In this document: positions 20,104 through 31,231 of the stretch, piece by piece
Layout: the number at the start of each line of letters is the position of its first letter
How positions within the stretch are numbered: the stretch's first letter is position 1
Assembly (NCBI GenBank): GCA_034096865.1
Contig: JAWQFJ010018220.1
Span: 78,327-142,326 of the forward strand
Length of the DNA: 64,000 bases
Source: Theodoxus fluviatilis
Taxonomy: Eukaryota; Mollusca; Gastropoda; Cycloneritida; Neritidae
Reading direction: 5' to 3'
Made by a program: the position numbers and the translations under genes
The notes under the pieces: model-generated
Told to the model about the DNA's origin: nothing
The model's input: only the letters and a program-made list of their open reading frames with translations
Databases searched by the model: none

Positions 20104-22994
20104 TTCTTTCTCTCTCCCTCTCTCTCTCCCTTTCTCTGCCCGCTTTGTTGCCCCTCTTTGTCTCACCAGCAGTGTCTCCCTCACAGTCTCTCCCTCCCTC
20201 CCTCCATCTGTCTTAGGATGAGAAAACATGTGAATGCATGTTGCTCACTTCTTTTAGTGTTTCAGCCACACACATTTCTACAGTTTTAATAACTATTTAG
20301 TTCACATCTTGACTGCTGTAAAATTGGTGGCTTGAAATTTGAATCATTGTTTTAGCTCATCATATTTGGCAAACAAGCGGGATGCTGTAGTAAGGCCAGT
20401 TCTGACCTGTGCTGTGCACAGACTTCTCTGCAGCAGCAGGCTGGCCAGGGACAACCCTTTGGAACTGTATGACCCAAGCTGGCATTCCTGCATTTGGCAG
20501 TCAGTCGTGGAGGCTGACATTTCTCTGTTTACAAAGCACAATGGCATTTCTGGTCATAACGATGCTGGGATGCAGGTCAGCATAGAGAGCAATGAAGGAA
20601 AGCAGTCACACCTGGTCACTTGCACTGTGGGATTATTGACTCGGATCACCCCCTTTTTTGCTCTCAGATTCTGTCTCTCCAGGGTTTTCTGAAGCAGGAG
20701 GCATTCCCTATTTTCCCTCAAAACGGGCAGGAGAGTTTTGTGATGCCAGAACTGCTGACTAAGAAACTATCCCAGCTGATCAGCAGGAATGGTGTAAGCT
20801 GGAGCCTGTTTCCCTCCTCTCAGTCCACAGCGCTCCTCTCAGGCCACAGCGCTCCTCTCAGTCCACAGTGCTCCTCTCAGGCCACAGGGCTCCTCTCAGT
20901 CCACAGTGCTCCTCTCAGTCCACAGGGCTCCTCTCAGTCCACAGCGCTCCTCTCAGTCCACAGCGCTCCTCTCAGTCCACAGCGCTCCTCTCAGCCCACA
21001 GGGCTCCTCTCAGGCCACAGCGCTCCTCTCAGTCAACAGGGCTCCTCTCAGTCCACAGCGCTCCTCTCAGTCCACAGCGCTCCTCTCAGTCCACAGCGCT
21101 CCTCTCAGTCCACAGCGCTCCTCTCAGTCCACAGGGCTCCTCTCAGTCCACAGCGCTCCTCTCAGTCCACAGGGCTCCTCTCAGCCCACAGGGCTCCTCT
21201 CAGGCCACAGCGCTCCTCTCAGTCAACAGGGCTCCTCTCAGTCCACAGCGCTCCTCTCAGTCAACAGGGCTCCTCTCAGTCCACAGCGCTCCTCTCAGTC
21301 CACAGCGCTCCTCTCAGTCCACAGTGCTTCTCTCAGTCCACAGCGCTCCTCTCAGTCAACAGGGCTCCTCTCACTCCACAGCGCTCCTCTCAGCCCACAG
21401 CGCTCCTCTCAGTCCACAGTGCTTCTCTCAGTCTACAGGGCTCCTCTCAGTCTACACGGCTCCTCTCAGTCCACAGCGCTCCTCTCAGTCCACAGCGCTC
21501 CTCTCAGTCCACAGCGCTCCTCTCAGTCTACAGGGCTCCTCTCAGTCTACACGGCTTCTCTCAGTCCACAGGGCTTCTCTCAGTCCACAGTGCTCCTCTC
21601 AGCCCACAGCGCTCCTCAGTCTACAGGGCTCCTCTCAGTCCACAGGGCTCCTCTCAGCCCACAGTGCTCCTCTCAGTCCACAGCGCTCCTCTCAGTCCAC
21701 AGTGCTCCTCTCAGTCTACAGGGCTCCTCTCAGTCCACAGCGCTCCTCTCAGTCTACACGGCTCCTCTCAGTCCACAGTGCTCCTCTCAGCCCACAGTGC
21801 TCCTCTCAGCCCACAGCGCTCCTCTCAGTCTACATGGCTCCTCTCAGCCCACAGCGCTCCTCTCAGTCCACAGCGCTCCTCTCAGTGGACAGCGCTAAGG
21901 ACTGATCCTTCATTGCCAATTTGGTGCATGCCTGGAAGGGCAGCTGTCACTTGTAGCCAGACAAGCAAGGGTAAATCTTCTTAAAGCTGGAGTGTGGGCA
22001 GTGAGTGTGTCACACGAGAAAGGCTGTCAGTGTCAGGTCAGGCCAGGCCTGGCCAGGTCAGTGCCATGTCCTCTGAATGCCACCAGCTGTTGAGCTCCCT
22101 TCTGACAGGGCGTAAACAACTGGCCAAAGCAATAGCCCCCTTTCATAACGGATCAATGCCGTTGTTTGTGTCTCTGTAGGACTGGGAATTTGATTTCTGT
22201 AGTTGTGGCTTTCTCAATTAACAGACTATGTTTTGGGATGTGTTTTAGGTAGTTGGGATTTAATTCTAGCCATTACCTATTTGACATTTTAAAAAATTTA
22301 CACATAAATGTTGCTATGCCAATTGCAATCATGCAGATTTGTATTGAAAGGGATTAGGCCCACGGACCAGTGATCAAATAAAGATGATAATTTTTTAGTA
22401 ATTGAGTGTACAAAATGATTTAGCAGTCTTCATCTTTATTGAAACACTACTCTGACACTCATAGTCCAGTAAGAAGTTATTGAAAGTCTCATTGTAGTCA
22501 ACCAATCTATTGACCATTGGCATTTTCTGTGGGCATGCATTGGTTCTGCCTTGCTTGCAGTTTCTTTTTCATTGCCACCTTCACACTTCCCCCATGTGAT
22601 AATCTTAAAACTGTTGCTGTTGTTGTTGACATGTATGTTTAATCTTTCAGGCAAAGTGTTACAGGTATGGAAATATGACAAGGCCACAAAGAAACTCTTC
22701 ATTTCCAGATCCTTCCTATTTACCAACATGCAGGTAAGCAGCTGAAGGAGCACTCTATGTCTGATCAATGACTCATTTCCTTGATAAAGAAAAAACCAAA
22801 TGGCAACAAGCTTTTGCAATCCAACGTTAACTGCAGGTCTGTGTCATCAGGTGGCTACAAAAATGCATGTATTCCATGATTAAAGAAATTTTCTATTTGA
22901 GTAACTGATTCTTTTTTAAAGAATGAAGGTACAATCAGCACTCTTAATTTTTCAGGCATTCACAAACATTGTGCACCAGCTGCAGCAGATGTGA
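16087..22994 (+). CDS. Unrecognised multi-exon protein gene (partial model)
   Basis: I do not recognise this protein. Five coding exons are supported: 16087-16216, 16718-16912, 20356-20575, 20683-20791 and 22651-22733, plus a short final exon 22956-22994. Phases agree within two groups (first two exons; last four). Between 16912 (phase 1) and 20356 (phase 2) the phases do not fit, so at least one exon is missing from the model. The N-terminus has a basic patch SSKKRK at residues 14-19, a possible nuclear signal, followed by acidic SSEDD. The second exon encodes QHQAGVFVADEWRPDNSHFY. The C-terminal half contains ELLTKKLSQLISRNGKVLQV, which could be a small winged-helix or a beta-rich module, and ends AFTNIVHQLQQM. 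A homology search of the joined exons would settle identity. A possible poly(A) signal AATAAA is at 24091. Confidence 0.7.
16718..16912 (+). CDS. Unrecognised gene, second coding exon
   Basis: The exon starts after CTTTCTTTTCCAG in phase 1, which joins the first exon as LITG-RHFLPIQHQAGVF. It ends at CAGG|GTGAGT. The 64 codons include WRPDNSHFYKPVTEDLLVNV and CGEGSHFVADSNGIFSHKEQ. The phase match and strong splice sites support it as real coding sequence. Confidence 0.72.
17107..17180. repeat. (GT)n microsatellite
   Basis: About 36 GT units, in an intron of the unrecognised plus-strand gene. Confidence 0.98.
17918..19446. mobile_element. Possible TA-flanked DNA transposon remnant (pogo/Tigger-like ends)
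   Basis: The left edge reads TA then CAGTGGAACTCCTCTTTTAC. The right edge, on the minus strand, reads TA then CAGTAGTCCCTGTGACTAGC. Both start CAGT(G/A)G next to a TA dinucleotide, as in pogo/Tigger-type tc1-mariner elements. The ends diverge after the first bases and no transposase is visible, so the two ends might belong to different copies. The interior holds C-rich tracts at 18760-19115. Confidence 0.3.
18767..19110. repeat. C-rich low-complexity tract
   Basis: Runs of C, CCCACC and CT repeats, including (CT)n at 19080-19110. No coding signal. Confidence 0.9.
19470..19576. repeat. Imperfect (CA)n microsatellite
   Basis: CA repeats with GC and TA interruptions, about 105 bp, in an intron of the plus-strand gene. 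Confidence 0.95.
19912..20215. repeat. Poly(T)/poly(G) run and (CT)n tract
   Basis: T8 then G18, TT and another long G run occupy 19912-19962. A CT tract with C-rich interruptions follows at 20037-20210, close upstream of the exon at 20356. Confidence 0.95.
20356..20575 (+). CDS. Unrecognised gene, internal coding exon
   Basis: The exon follows CATTGTTTTAG, enters in phase 2 and ends ATGCAG|GTCAGC in phase 0 (73 codons and one base). It reads SYLANKRDAVVRPVLTCAVH and on to SCIWQSVVEADISLFTKHNG. It does not join the second exon directly without a stop, so an exon is missing between them. Confidence 0.65.
20683..20791 (+). CDS. Unrecognised gene, internal coding exon
   Basis: The exon starts GGTTTTCTGAAG after CTGTCTCTCCAG in phase 0 and codes GFLKQEAFPIFPQNGQESFV then MPELLTKKLSQLISRN. 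The donor read as AATG|GTGTAAGC gives phase 1, which is what the next exon requires. The stronger-looking GTAAGC two bases later would put a stop or nonsense in the next exon. The 19-bp minisatellite begins about 20 bp after this exon. Confidence 0.7.
20812..21895. repeat. 19-bp minisatellite, about 57 copies
   Basis: The unit is CAGTCCACAGCGCTCCTCT with a few recurrent variants (CAGCCC, CAGTCT, CAGGCC, CAGTCA; GCGCTC, GTGCTC, GGGCTC). Because 19 is 1 mod 3 and the unit contains no stop in any forward frame, all three plus frames stay open for 330-454 codons and repeat a 19-residue peptide. It lies inside the intron after the exon ending 20791. Confidence 0.97.
22651..22733 (+). CDS. Unrecognised gene, penultimate coding exon
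   Basis: The exon follows TTTAATCTTTCAG and codes KVLQVWKYDKATKKLFISRS FLFTNMQ, ending CAG|GTAAGC in phase 0. Joined to the previous exon it reads LISRNGKVLQVWKYD. Confidence 0.72.
22956..22994 (+). CDS. Unrecognised gene, last coding exon with stop
   Basis: After TTAATTTTTCAG the phase-0 frame reads AFTNIVHQLQQM and a TGA stop at 22992-22994. The exon is short, but the acceptor, the phase and the immediate stop all fit a terminal exon. Confidence 0.6.
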   Translation, partial: AFTNIVHQLQQM

Positions 22995-25900
22995 AGGGTG
23001 CCTGCCCCACAACGCACCAAGTCTGCTGTTTTGGCCACCCCACCCTGGCTTGCCTCCTCCCTTTCTCCCTGGTTTTGCTTTGAGACTGACTTACCTCTAC
23101 ACTTATGATGTAGTACCCATCTGTTCTGTGACTCATTGTCATTCAAAATCACCTGGATATTTTTAATTTCCAGCCTTGGTTTAGTCATAATTATAAGACA
23201 GCTGGACCTGGATCACGTTTTCATGGGGTGCTTTTTACAAAATGAATGCAAGTTGTTGTAAAAAAATCATTGTGTGGGCAGTCAGTGGTAAGTTGTCCAA
23301 AAGCTGGTCTGTTGTAGGTGGCTCATAGAAACACTGCTTGCCACAAGGTGGTTTGAAAGCCAGACCCATGCTGTTTTTAAATTCGTCAGTTTGTGGTGCA
23401 TTTGTTCTTGAGAGTGTGAGCTTTTTATGATTTTTAGAGGCTTCAATCCAAGTACAACATTTGTAAAAACACTTGAGGCAGGAGCTATGTAGATGGCTGT
23501 GACAATGTAGGTGCCATGCAGTTTCAAGGTGTGCAGAGCCAATGATTTCCAGGCCACTAATGACCAACACTGCTGCCGTGCACCTTGCTCATTTCCTGCT
23601 TTACTGATCTTGCCTCTGATGCAACTTCTGATGAAACGCCGGACTCACTGGATCATGGACAAAGCTGGACAGTCAGAAGCTTCCTCAAGTCTTGCAGTCA
23701 CATGTTGTCTTCCAACAATCTGTCTGAAAGCCCGAGTGGCTTTTCACAGCCCTTGTCTCGATCATGGGGAATGAAGTTGTAGTCAATCAGACCTTTCTGA
23801 CTGACAGGTAAGCTTTCTGTGGAAGTATTATGTGTGACAGATGGTGAGGGGAAACTGAATTGGAGTTTGTTACATATAGTGGTTTTGGATAATTGAGTCA
23901 GGTACTCCTGGTGTGTGGTATTGAAAGCATCGGTGCATTGCATTTGTCTGAGCTAAGATGATGGTTTTTCACGTAAAGGTGAAAGAGCATTATTTGCAGG
24001 TTGTTATAAGTGTGAGTGGAACAAGAATAGCAAGGGTAATGTGATCATGAGATGCTCTACAGGATGTAGAGCAAAGGCAAATGCCTTTAAAATAAAAATT
24101 GCCTTTGCTCTTTTTAAAACCTTTGCAGGGAAATGCTCCAAAACGTGTGATTCTAAAACGTGCTTTGCTGTAACAGGCCATTCCAAAGAAGAAAAGATTC
24201 TCACACATGAAGGACTAGATATTACAAGATTTATTTTGTCATCTTGCATACTGATAGTTGTGTATTTTCATAATTGTAGCTGTTTAGAATACGTCAAAAC
24301 TGTTGCACTGCTGAGATGTGAACAGTGCAACTGTGTTGTAGAGGTGGTGGGGAAGTGCTTTAGAGCACAAGTGAGTTTGCTAGTGAGTGACATGCAGAGA
24401 GAAAATCTTTGAAGAGGAACAATTTTCTTGACACCAAGCTAAACTATTCCAAGATGACAGGGAGGAGTGAACTTTGCACGATATACATCCTTTGTGTCCA
24501 CTGTCTCCTTTATGCAAAATCCTCTCTAGCTGTGGGTCCAAATGAACTTGATTATTGTATGTCCTGGGTGTGTGTGTGCTTCATCAGATAGCCTGAAGCT
24601 TGCAGTATTTTCATGACATAATACAGATCTGTATCTTGTGCTATTGACTTTTGTGTGGAGTTGGAGGAGCAAGATAAAAGTTTCACTCTAAAAATAGCAG
24701 TTGGTCCACCCTGTCATTTCATGAGTCTCTTTGGTTTCTGCAGTGTCATTATTAGGCTGAATTCTTTCAACAAAGGTTTTGTTAGCAATAGTGGATTACC
24801 GATGCAGATCTTTGTTAAGAAGTCGTTAACCTTTAATTGAAAGGAACCTCCTGAGGTAGCAATCTCTCCAACTTTGGGCATTTGAAGTCAACAAGCAAAC
24901 TTTTCAGCACAGATGTTCTGAATTCTTCTTTTTTTTCTTTGGATGGCAGTTGTAGGGGTATAGGATCTTGTCAAGTATGGTAGGGGTGATTTTGCATCAA
25001 CCATGAAATGCTTTAAAATACACTGCTGACTGAACAATGGGGAAAATGCGCATAGATCTGAAATTTAGGTATCACTATCAGCATCTGCATCTTATTCCCA
25101 ACCCAAGCTACATCCTCCTTTGCATACAAGGCACAAGAAGACACAGGAATAGAGCTGTGATTGATGCAAGAAGCTTCGTGTTCAGACCATTTTAGGCACT
25201 CCATCTTTAATTTAACACAGATTCATGCCTGATTAAGGTTTCCTTCTAGTGGAGGTGTTAGTGATCATTTACTGACTGGATTTGTTGGTGCTAGAGCATG
25301 CATATAGAAATGGGTATTTGCTTTTGTGTAAGATGCGTTTTCAGCATGACTGAGTGATTTGTAAAAAGTATTGCAATGCCCCCCAAAAATCTTAGATAAA
25401 GAGAGAGTTCTGATTTGGTATGGTTGCCTTCAGTTGCGACAGAATGAAAGATGGAGGCAGTTTAGTCTCTTGGGGCATCATTTTAAGAGCTAATACTGAG
25501 CTCATACATTTCCCATTTGACACACTTTATATGTTGGATTTTTGTGAATGTTCAATAATACATTGAAGAAGGTGCAACATTTTCCTCCTGCTAGAAGGAC
25601 GTCAACAGTATTTGACAACCCATTCACTGCCACATTAGGATTGGTTCCATTATCGAAAAATTCACTCTGTGTGTGTGACATTAATTCATGTTTCCTATAT
25701 CATCCACTCATCACAGTCTACAGTTTATGTGCATCTCTGTCTTGTGTTGTGTTTCTGTAAAAGCCAAAACACAAGAACTTAATTACTGGCTCTGAAGAAG
25801 GAATGACATCAGTATTATTGAATATGTTTCTTCGATTTTTCTTTCATTGATATGTACTTAGCTTATCTTGCTTGAAACTGCATTTCTCATTTACCTTTTT

Positions 25901-26265
25901 GGATATTGCAAATCCTGATGTCAGTACTGTCTACTTATGCTATGAATAAATCTTGATAAAGCATGAATGAGTCTTCTCTTAGTTTCCTTGCACACCAGAG
26001 TTGTATCTTTGCAAAGAAAGTCTTCCTTTTGATATCAAAAGCTTCAAGGGAAGTCACTTATGCAACATTAAAGAATATCAAAGCAATTGACACAATACAG
26101 ATATGTCCTGCCTAAATGAGATTTGCCTGAAGATAGCAGATATGATGTGTCCCAGCAATACATGTATGATGAAAGAAGAGAACAAATGGATGCCAATGCT
26201 GATATGCCACTTTCACAGTAGCCTAAAGGGTTCATCAGTGAATGACTAATACGAAATCTGCATCA
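22995..26265. other. 3' flank and intergenic sequence, no gene seen
   Basis: This AT-rich stretch follows the last exon of the plus-strand gene. A poly(A)-type AATAAA occurs at 24091-24096. The longest open frame is 123 codons (24041-24412, plus) with no recognisable domain. Confidence 0.5.
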
Positions 26266-26269
26266 AGTA

Positions 26270-27700
26270 AGTGTGAGACGATAAGCCCATTACATTGAAC
26301 ATGCATGCAGTTTGATAAGTTTGAACAGAAATGTGATAGTATAAGCCTTTCACATTGAACAGAAGTATAGTAGGATAAGCCCTTCACATTGAACAGTAGT
26401 GCAGTAGGATAAGCCCTTCACATTGAACAGTAGTATAGTAGGATAAGCCCTTCACATTGAACAGTAGTGCAGTAGGATAAGCCCTTCACATTGAACAGTA
26501 GTGCAGTAGGATAAGCCCTTCACATTGAACAGAAGTGCAGTAGGATAAGCTCTTCAATTTTAACAGAAATGTGGTAGGATAAGCCCTTCACATTGCACAC
26601 AAGAGTAGGATAAACCCTTCACATTGAACAGAAGTGCAGGATAAGCCCTTCACATTGAACAGAAGTGTAGGATAAGCCCTTCACATTGGAAAGAAATGTG
26701 GTAGAATAAGCCCTTCACATTGAACAGAAGTGTAGTAGAATAAGCCCTTCACATTGAACAGAAGTGTAGTAGGATAAGCCCTTCACATTGAACAGAAGTG
26801 TAGTAGGATATAAGCTCTTCACATTGAACAGAAGTGTAGTAGGATAAGCCCTTCACATTGAACAGAAGTGTAGTAGAATAAGCCCTTCACATTGAACAGA
26901 AGTGTAGTAGGATAAGCCCTTCACATTGAACAGAAGTGTAGTAGGATAAGCCCTTCACACTGAACAGAAGTGCAGTAGGATAAGCCCTTCACATTCAACA
27001 GAAGTGCAGTAGGATAAGCCCTTCACATTGAACAGAAGTGTAGTAGAATAAGCCCTTCACATTGAACAGAAGTGTAGTAGGATAAGCCCTTCACACTGAA
27101 CAGAAGTGCAGTAGGATAAGCCCTTCACATTAGAAGTGTAGTAGGATAAGCCCTTCACATTCAACAGAAGTGCAGTAGAATAAGTCCTTCACACTGAACA
27201 GAAGTGTAGGATAAGCCCTTTACATTGAACAGAAGTGTAGTAGGATAAACCCTTCACATTGGAAAGAAATGTGGTAGAATAAGCCCTTCACATTGAACAG
27301 AAGTGTAGTAGAATAAGCCCTTCACATTGAACAGAAGTGTAGTAGGATATAAGCTCTTCACATTGAACAGAAGTGTAGTAGGATAAGCCCTTCACATTAG
27401 AAGTGTAGTAGGATAAGCCCTTCACATTCAACAGAAGTGCAGTAGAATAAGTCCTTCACACTGAACAGAAGTGTAGGATAAGCCCTTTACATTGAACAGA
27501 AGTGTAGTAGGATAAACCCTTCACATTGAACAGAACTGTAGTAGAAAAAGCCCTTCACATTGAACAGAACTGTAGTAGAATACGCCCTTTACATTCCACA
27601 GAAGTGCAGTAGAATAAGTCCTTAACACTGAACAGAAGTGTAGGATAAGTCCTTTACATTCAACAGAAGTGCAGTAGAATAAGTCCTTCACACTAACAGT
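26270..27700. repeat. 34-bp minisatellite, about 42 copies
   Basis: The unit is built on AGTAGGATAAGCCCTTCACA followed by TTGAACAGAAGTGT. Shorter units that lack the AGT or the AACA block occur. Larger blocks recur: a segment starting GGAAAGAAATGTGGTAGAAT appears at about 26687 and 27258, and another containing CACATTAGAAGTGTAGTAGG appears at about 27126 and 27392. The edges are degenerate, as expected for an older array. Confidence 0.96.
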
Positions 27701-29200
27701 CTCATGGGCAAAGCAGTGCATGTAGACTTGACACCAATAACAGATGAGCCATCTGCTGGGTCACCATTTCTCAAGTGCCAGTACTTCTTGAGGAATATCC
27801 TGAAAACAGACAATGTGGGCACTGTCGGGAAAGGTTGACAGACCAAAGAACAGCTTGGGTACCACCACGGCAGTCAAACTGAGGTGACTTCCAGTAACTG
27901 CAGCCCAAGTAGAGATGTGACCGATTTATGCTCCATCCATAGTTCAATGGTTGAAGTATGACACCCTTCTATTACTATCATACATGGCTCATGGTTGTCT
28001 AAAATGGTACCATAGCAGATTAAAACAATTACTCATCAACGTTTAATGTGCCAAAGTTTACCATTAAATTGTTCATTGTTTCTTATTGACAAAGATGCCA
28101 CATTAGGACTAAAAGTATTTCAGATGCCTGAATGACAAGACGTCCAAAAATGACAATATAACACCATATTTTGTGAAATAAGTGGTTTAATGAATTATTA
28201 TGCAAAGGTGATGAATAAGCATAACATACTAAATATGAACTACATGTAAAAATCATTAAAAAAAAAGTGTCCGAAATCCATTTACATGCTAAACTAAAAT
28301 TCTGCTGTACAATTTCACTGATGCATGTTAATGCTTATAATACAAACTGAACTTCATTGATGTAACCAAAAGCAAGCACCATACTACACGGTCATAGCTT
28401 TCAGAGGGTCCAGACTTGTTCCCAAGAAAACGCCCCATACTAATCATGATCTTCTGCTGTAAAAAATGGGCACAGTTCATGCTAGCACTGAAAAGAAGAA
28501 GACAAAGACGAAGAAAAAAGATGCCCTCTCTCTGCATCTCCACCTTTTCCCAAAGTAATCTCATTTGTCTATGGGTCTACAACTCTGTGTCCTTCACCAT
28601 AAGCCAGCCAATCTGACATGCCTTCAACAATGATCATCATTTCTGGAAAATGCATTAAATTATATTGGGAATAAATGTTTCACCAGAGATTGCATTAAAA
28701 ATTAGATATCATTATGTCATCATGTTGTAATGATTTCTCCACCAACACTCATCAACAGGATTTCAAGGGAATTCATAGATGGCACCAAGGAGACCATTGC
28801 TCATAGTTACATGTGAGAGTCTGCTTGTACAATTGTTTGATTTCTTACAAATTTAATCATTGCAGATTTCATTCTCTGATATGCAAGGTGATAACAGCAC
28901 AAACAGATGAAATAAGTGACACTTTTACCATGATCAGCAGATTGGTTTGGAAGCAAAATACCCCTACCACCTTTGTGCACTTGGCACAGCAATAATGAAG
29001 AAGAATGGGTTAATGTTAAATGCATGCTTATAGAAAGAACACTCCACAAAGACCCTCTGGCAAGTAGTTCCTCTTTGCAGACGACATTCCACATTATAGT
29101 GGCTGACATGCAGTACTTGTCCCTCCGCTGCTACCCATGGCGATACAATGTCTCCAGTAGCTCTGCCATGGGTAGTCCGAAAAACATGTTGCTAGTCAGT
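27700..29200. other. Intergenic sequence, no gene seen
   Basis: AT-rich unique-looking sequence. Open frames are all 100 codons or less with no recognisable domain. Confidence 0.5.
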
Positions 29201-29204
29201 ATCA

Positions 29205-30045
29205 ACTTACTTACGCCTTTGACCCCTCCTGGGGCATAGGCAGCAAACAAGGGTTCTCCAGCCATCCCGGTCCTGAGCAATCTTTCCCAACTGTCCCCAG
29301 GAGTGGCCTGTTCTCTTGACATCGGCGTCCAGGTCTCGGCGCCAACTGTTGCGAGGTCTACCTCTTTCTCTTCCCTTGTGGGTTCCATGAAAGGGACTGT
29401 CTGGTGGTGTTTGAGACTGGTTTGCGTAATGTGTGCCCTAACCATCTCCAGCGCCTTTGAATGATCTCTTGGTCTGCTGATTGTTGGTTTGTGCGTTGCC
29501 AGAGCTCCTCGTTGCTGATCTTTTCAGGCCATCATATCTGTAGAATGCGGCGCAGACATGAGTTGATGAATGTCTGGATCTTCTTGTTGGTGGTTACAGT
29601 GGTCCTCCATGTTTCGGCGCCGTAGAGCAGAACAGACTTAACATTGGTGTTGAACATCCTGATCTTTGTTTTGATGGACAGGTCTCTTGAACTCCAAATG
29701 TTTTTCAGTTGGAGGAAGGTGTCCTGGCTTTTCCAATTCTTGCCTTCACATCTGCATCGGTTCCACCTTGCTTGTTGACAATGCTGCCAAGGTAGGTGAA
29801 GTTGTCCACTTCTTCTAGCGCTTCGCCATTCAGTGTGATGGGCGATGTGTTGGTAGAGTTGACTTTCAGGAGCTTGCTCTTCCCTTTGTGGATGTTGAGG
29901 CCCAGGTGAGTAGAGTTGTCTGCCACAATGCTGGTCATTTCCTGCATCTGCTGCTGGGTGTGGGAGAGAAGGGCCAGGTCATCCGCAAAATCGAGGTCAG
30001 TATCAATGTATGGGGTAATTCCACAGCCCACTTGGATGTTGACTC
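29205..30045 (-). pseudogene. Non-LTR retrotransposon reverse transcriptase, 3' remnant
   Basis: The minus strand encodes the C-terminal part of a LINE reverse transcriptase. It begins just before the catalytic FADD box (LDFADDLALLSH) and continues with LGLNIHKGKSKLLKVN and NFTYLGSIVNKQGG. A frameshift near 29722 leads to LYGAETWRTT and FINSCLRRILQI, then a TGA near 29545. A second frameshift follows the [12 protein letters not shown] segment, before RPRNSWRRDLDADVKR. The element ends CGTAAGTAAG near 29206. The architecture fits RTE- or related-clade LINEs. The 5' part is absent, as is usual for 5'-truncated copies. Confidence 0.88.
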
Positions 30046-31166
30046 TATATAACTACATGTACAACCACACTGACAGCTTCAGCCAAGTCTGGTGGTTGCC
30101 TGATAACCCTTCTTGCCAGCAGGGACTTGCTTCCCAGCAGCTCCAGAAGGCTGGTGACAGACGATGTAGCCCTTTACCCTGTCTCCACAGATGAGATTTT
30201 ATTCATGCCTGGATAGAGCACATACATGTGTGCACACGCATGTTTTGCTGATGCATATGCATGTATTTCCATTGTAATGGGAGTAATGATAATGTAATGA
30301 GGATGAGGTAGACAATGATGACTTCATGCTGTCCTGACACCCTTTCCAACAGTTTCCGGTTGCTTGCGGCCAGCCCTGGCTGCGTTACAGAGGCTGGCCT
30401 GGGGAGCTATGAGCAGCTCCAGCCCTGACTGTCCTCCACCACAGCATCTCATGCTTCATCTCCACTGCTCAGGCTCAAGGGTCTGGCATGTAACTTTAAA
30501 TAAATGGAAATGTTTGATGCAAAGACAAGAATGCACTATAAACCTCAGTGAATACATCTGTAACCAATATATTGACATAGGCTACCTGTTCAACCTTGGA
30601 ATTGTCATCGTTGGCCTCATCAGCCTCGGCAGGATGCACAGGCTTGTGCATGTCAAGCAGCAGAGTGGTCAGACTGGCTTGTCCACAACACACACACATT
30701 CCACTCTCCTTGATAGCAACAAGACCTCCGACCTGATTAGTGTTAGCAATTTCCTTCCCTGAACAACTTTTAGATAATAACTTGAATGTATATTCAACTA
30801 GCAACAGGCCACAAACGTAAGGGTCTGGTCTACAATATTACTGACTGATGATAAGTATAATACAACTCAAATGCTCATCTGCATCACTCTACTCAGCCCT
30901 AGCATGAGCTTTGTTGATTTTAAACAGCCTCTTTACATATTAAATATTCCACAACTTTCCATTATTAAATGATTTCCATGAGATTTCCCCGATTTTAACC
31001 ACTGTTTAAATTCCCCACAGATAGAGAACAAAATCTAGAATTATCATTCATAACACATGTGAAACACCCCAGGATTCCAGTCTCAACAGCAGCCATTGCA
31101 ACTCTGGGACAAGTATCTAGACAGATGGTTTCATTTTTTTAGATCTGCTTTGGAAACGAGCGCACA

Positions 31167-31231
<65 letters not shown>

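Noticed and set aside
20620..21984. 454-codon plus-strand open frame
   Set aside because: Its first part is a real exon, but the rest is the 19-bp array read through the donor site; the other two frames are open as well.
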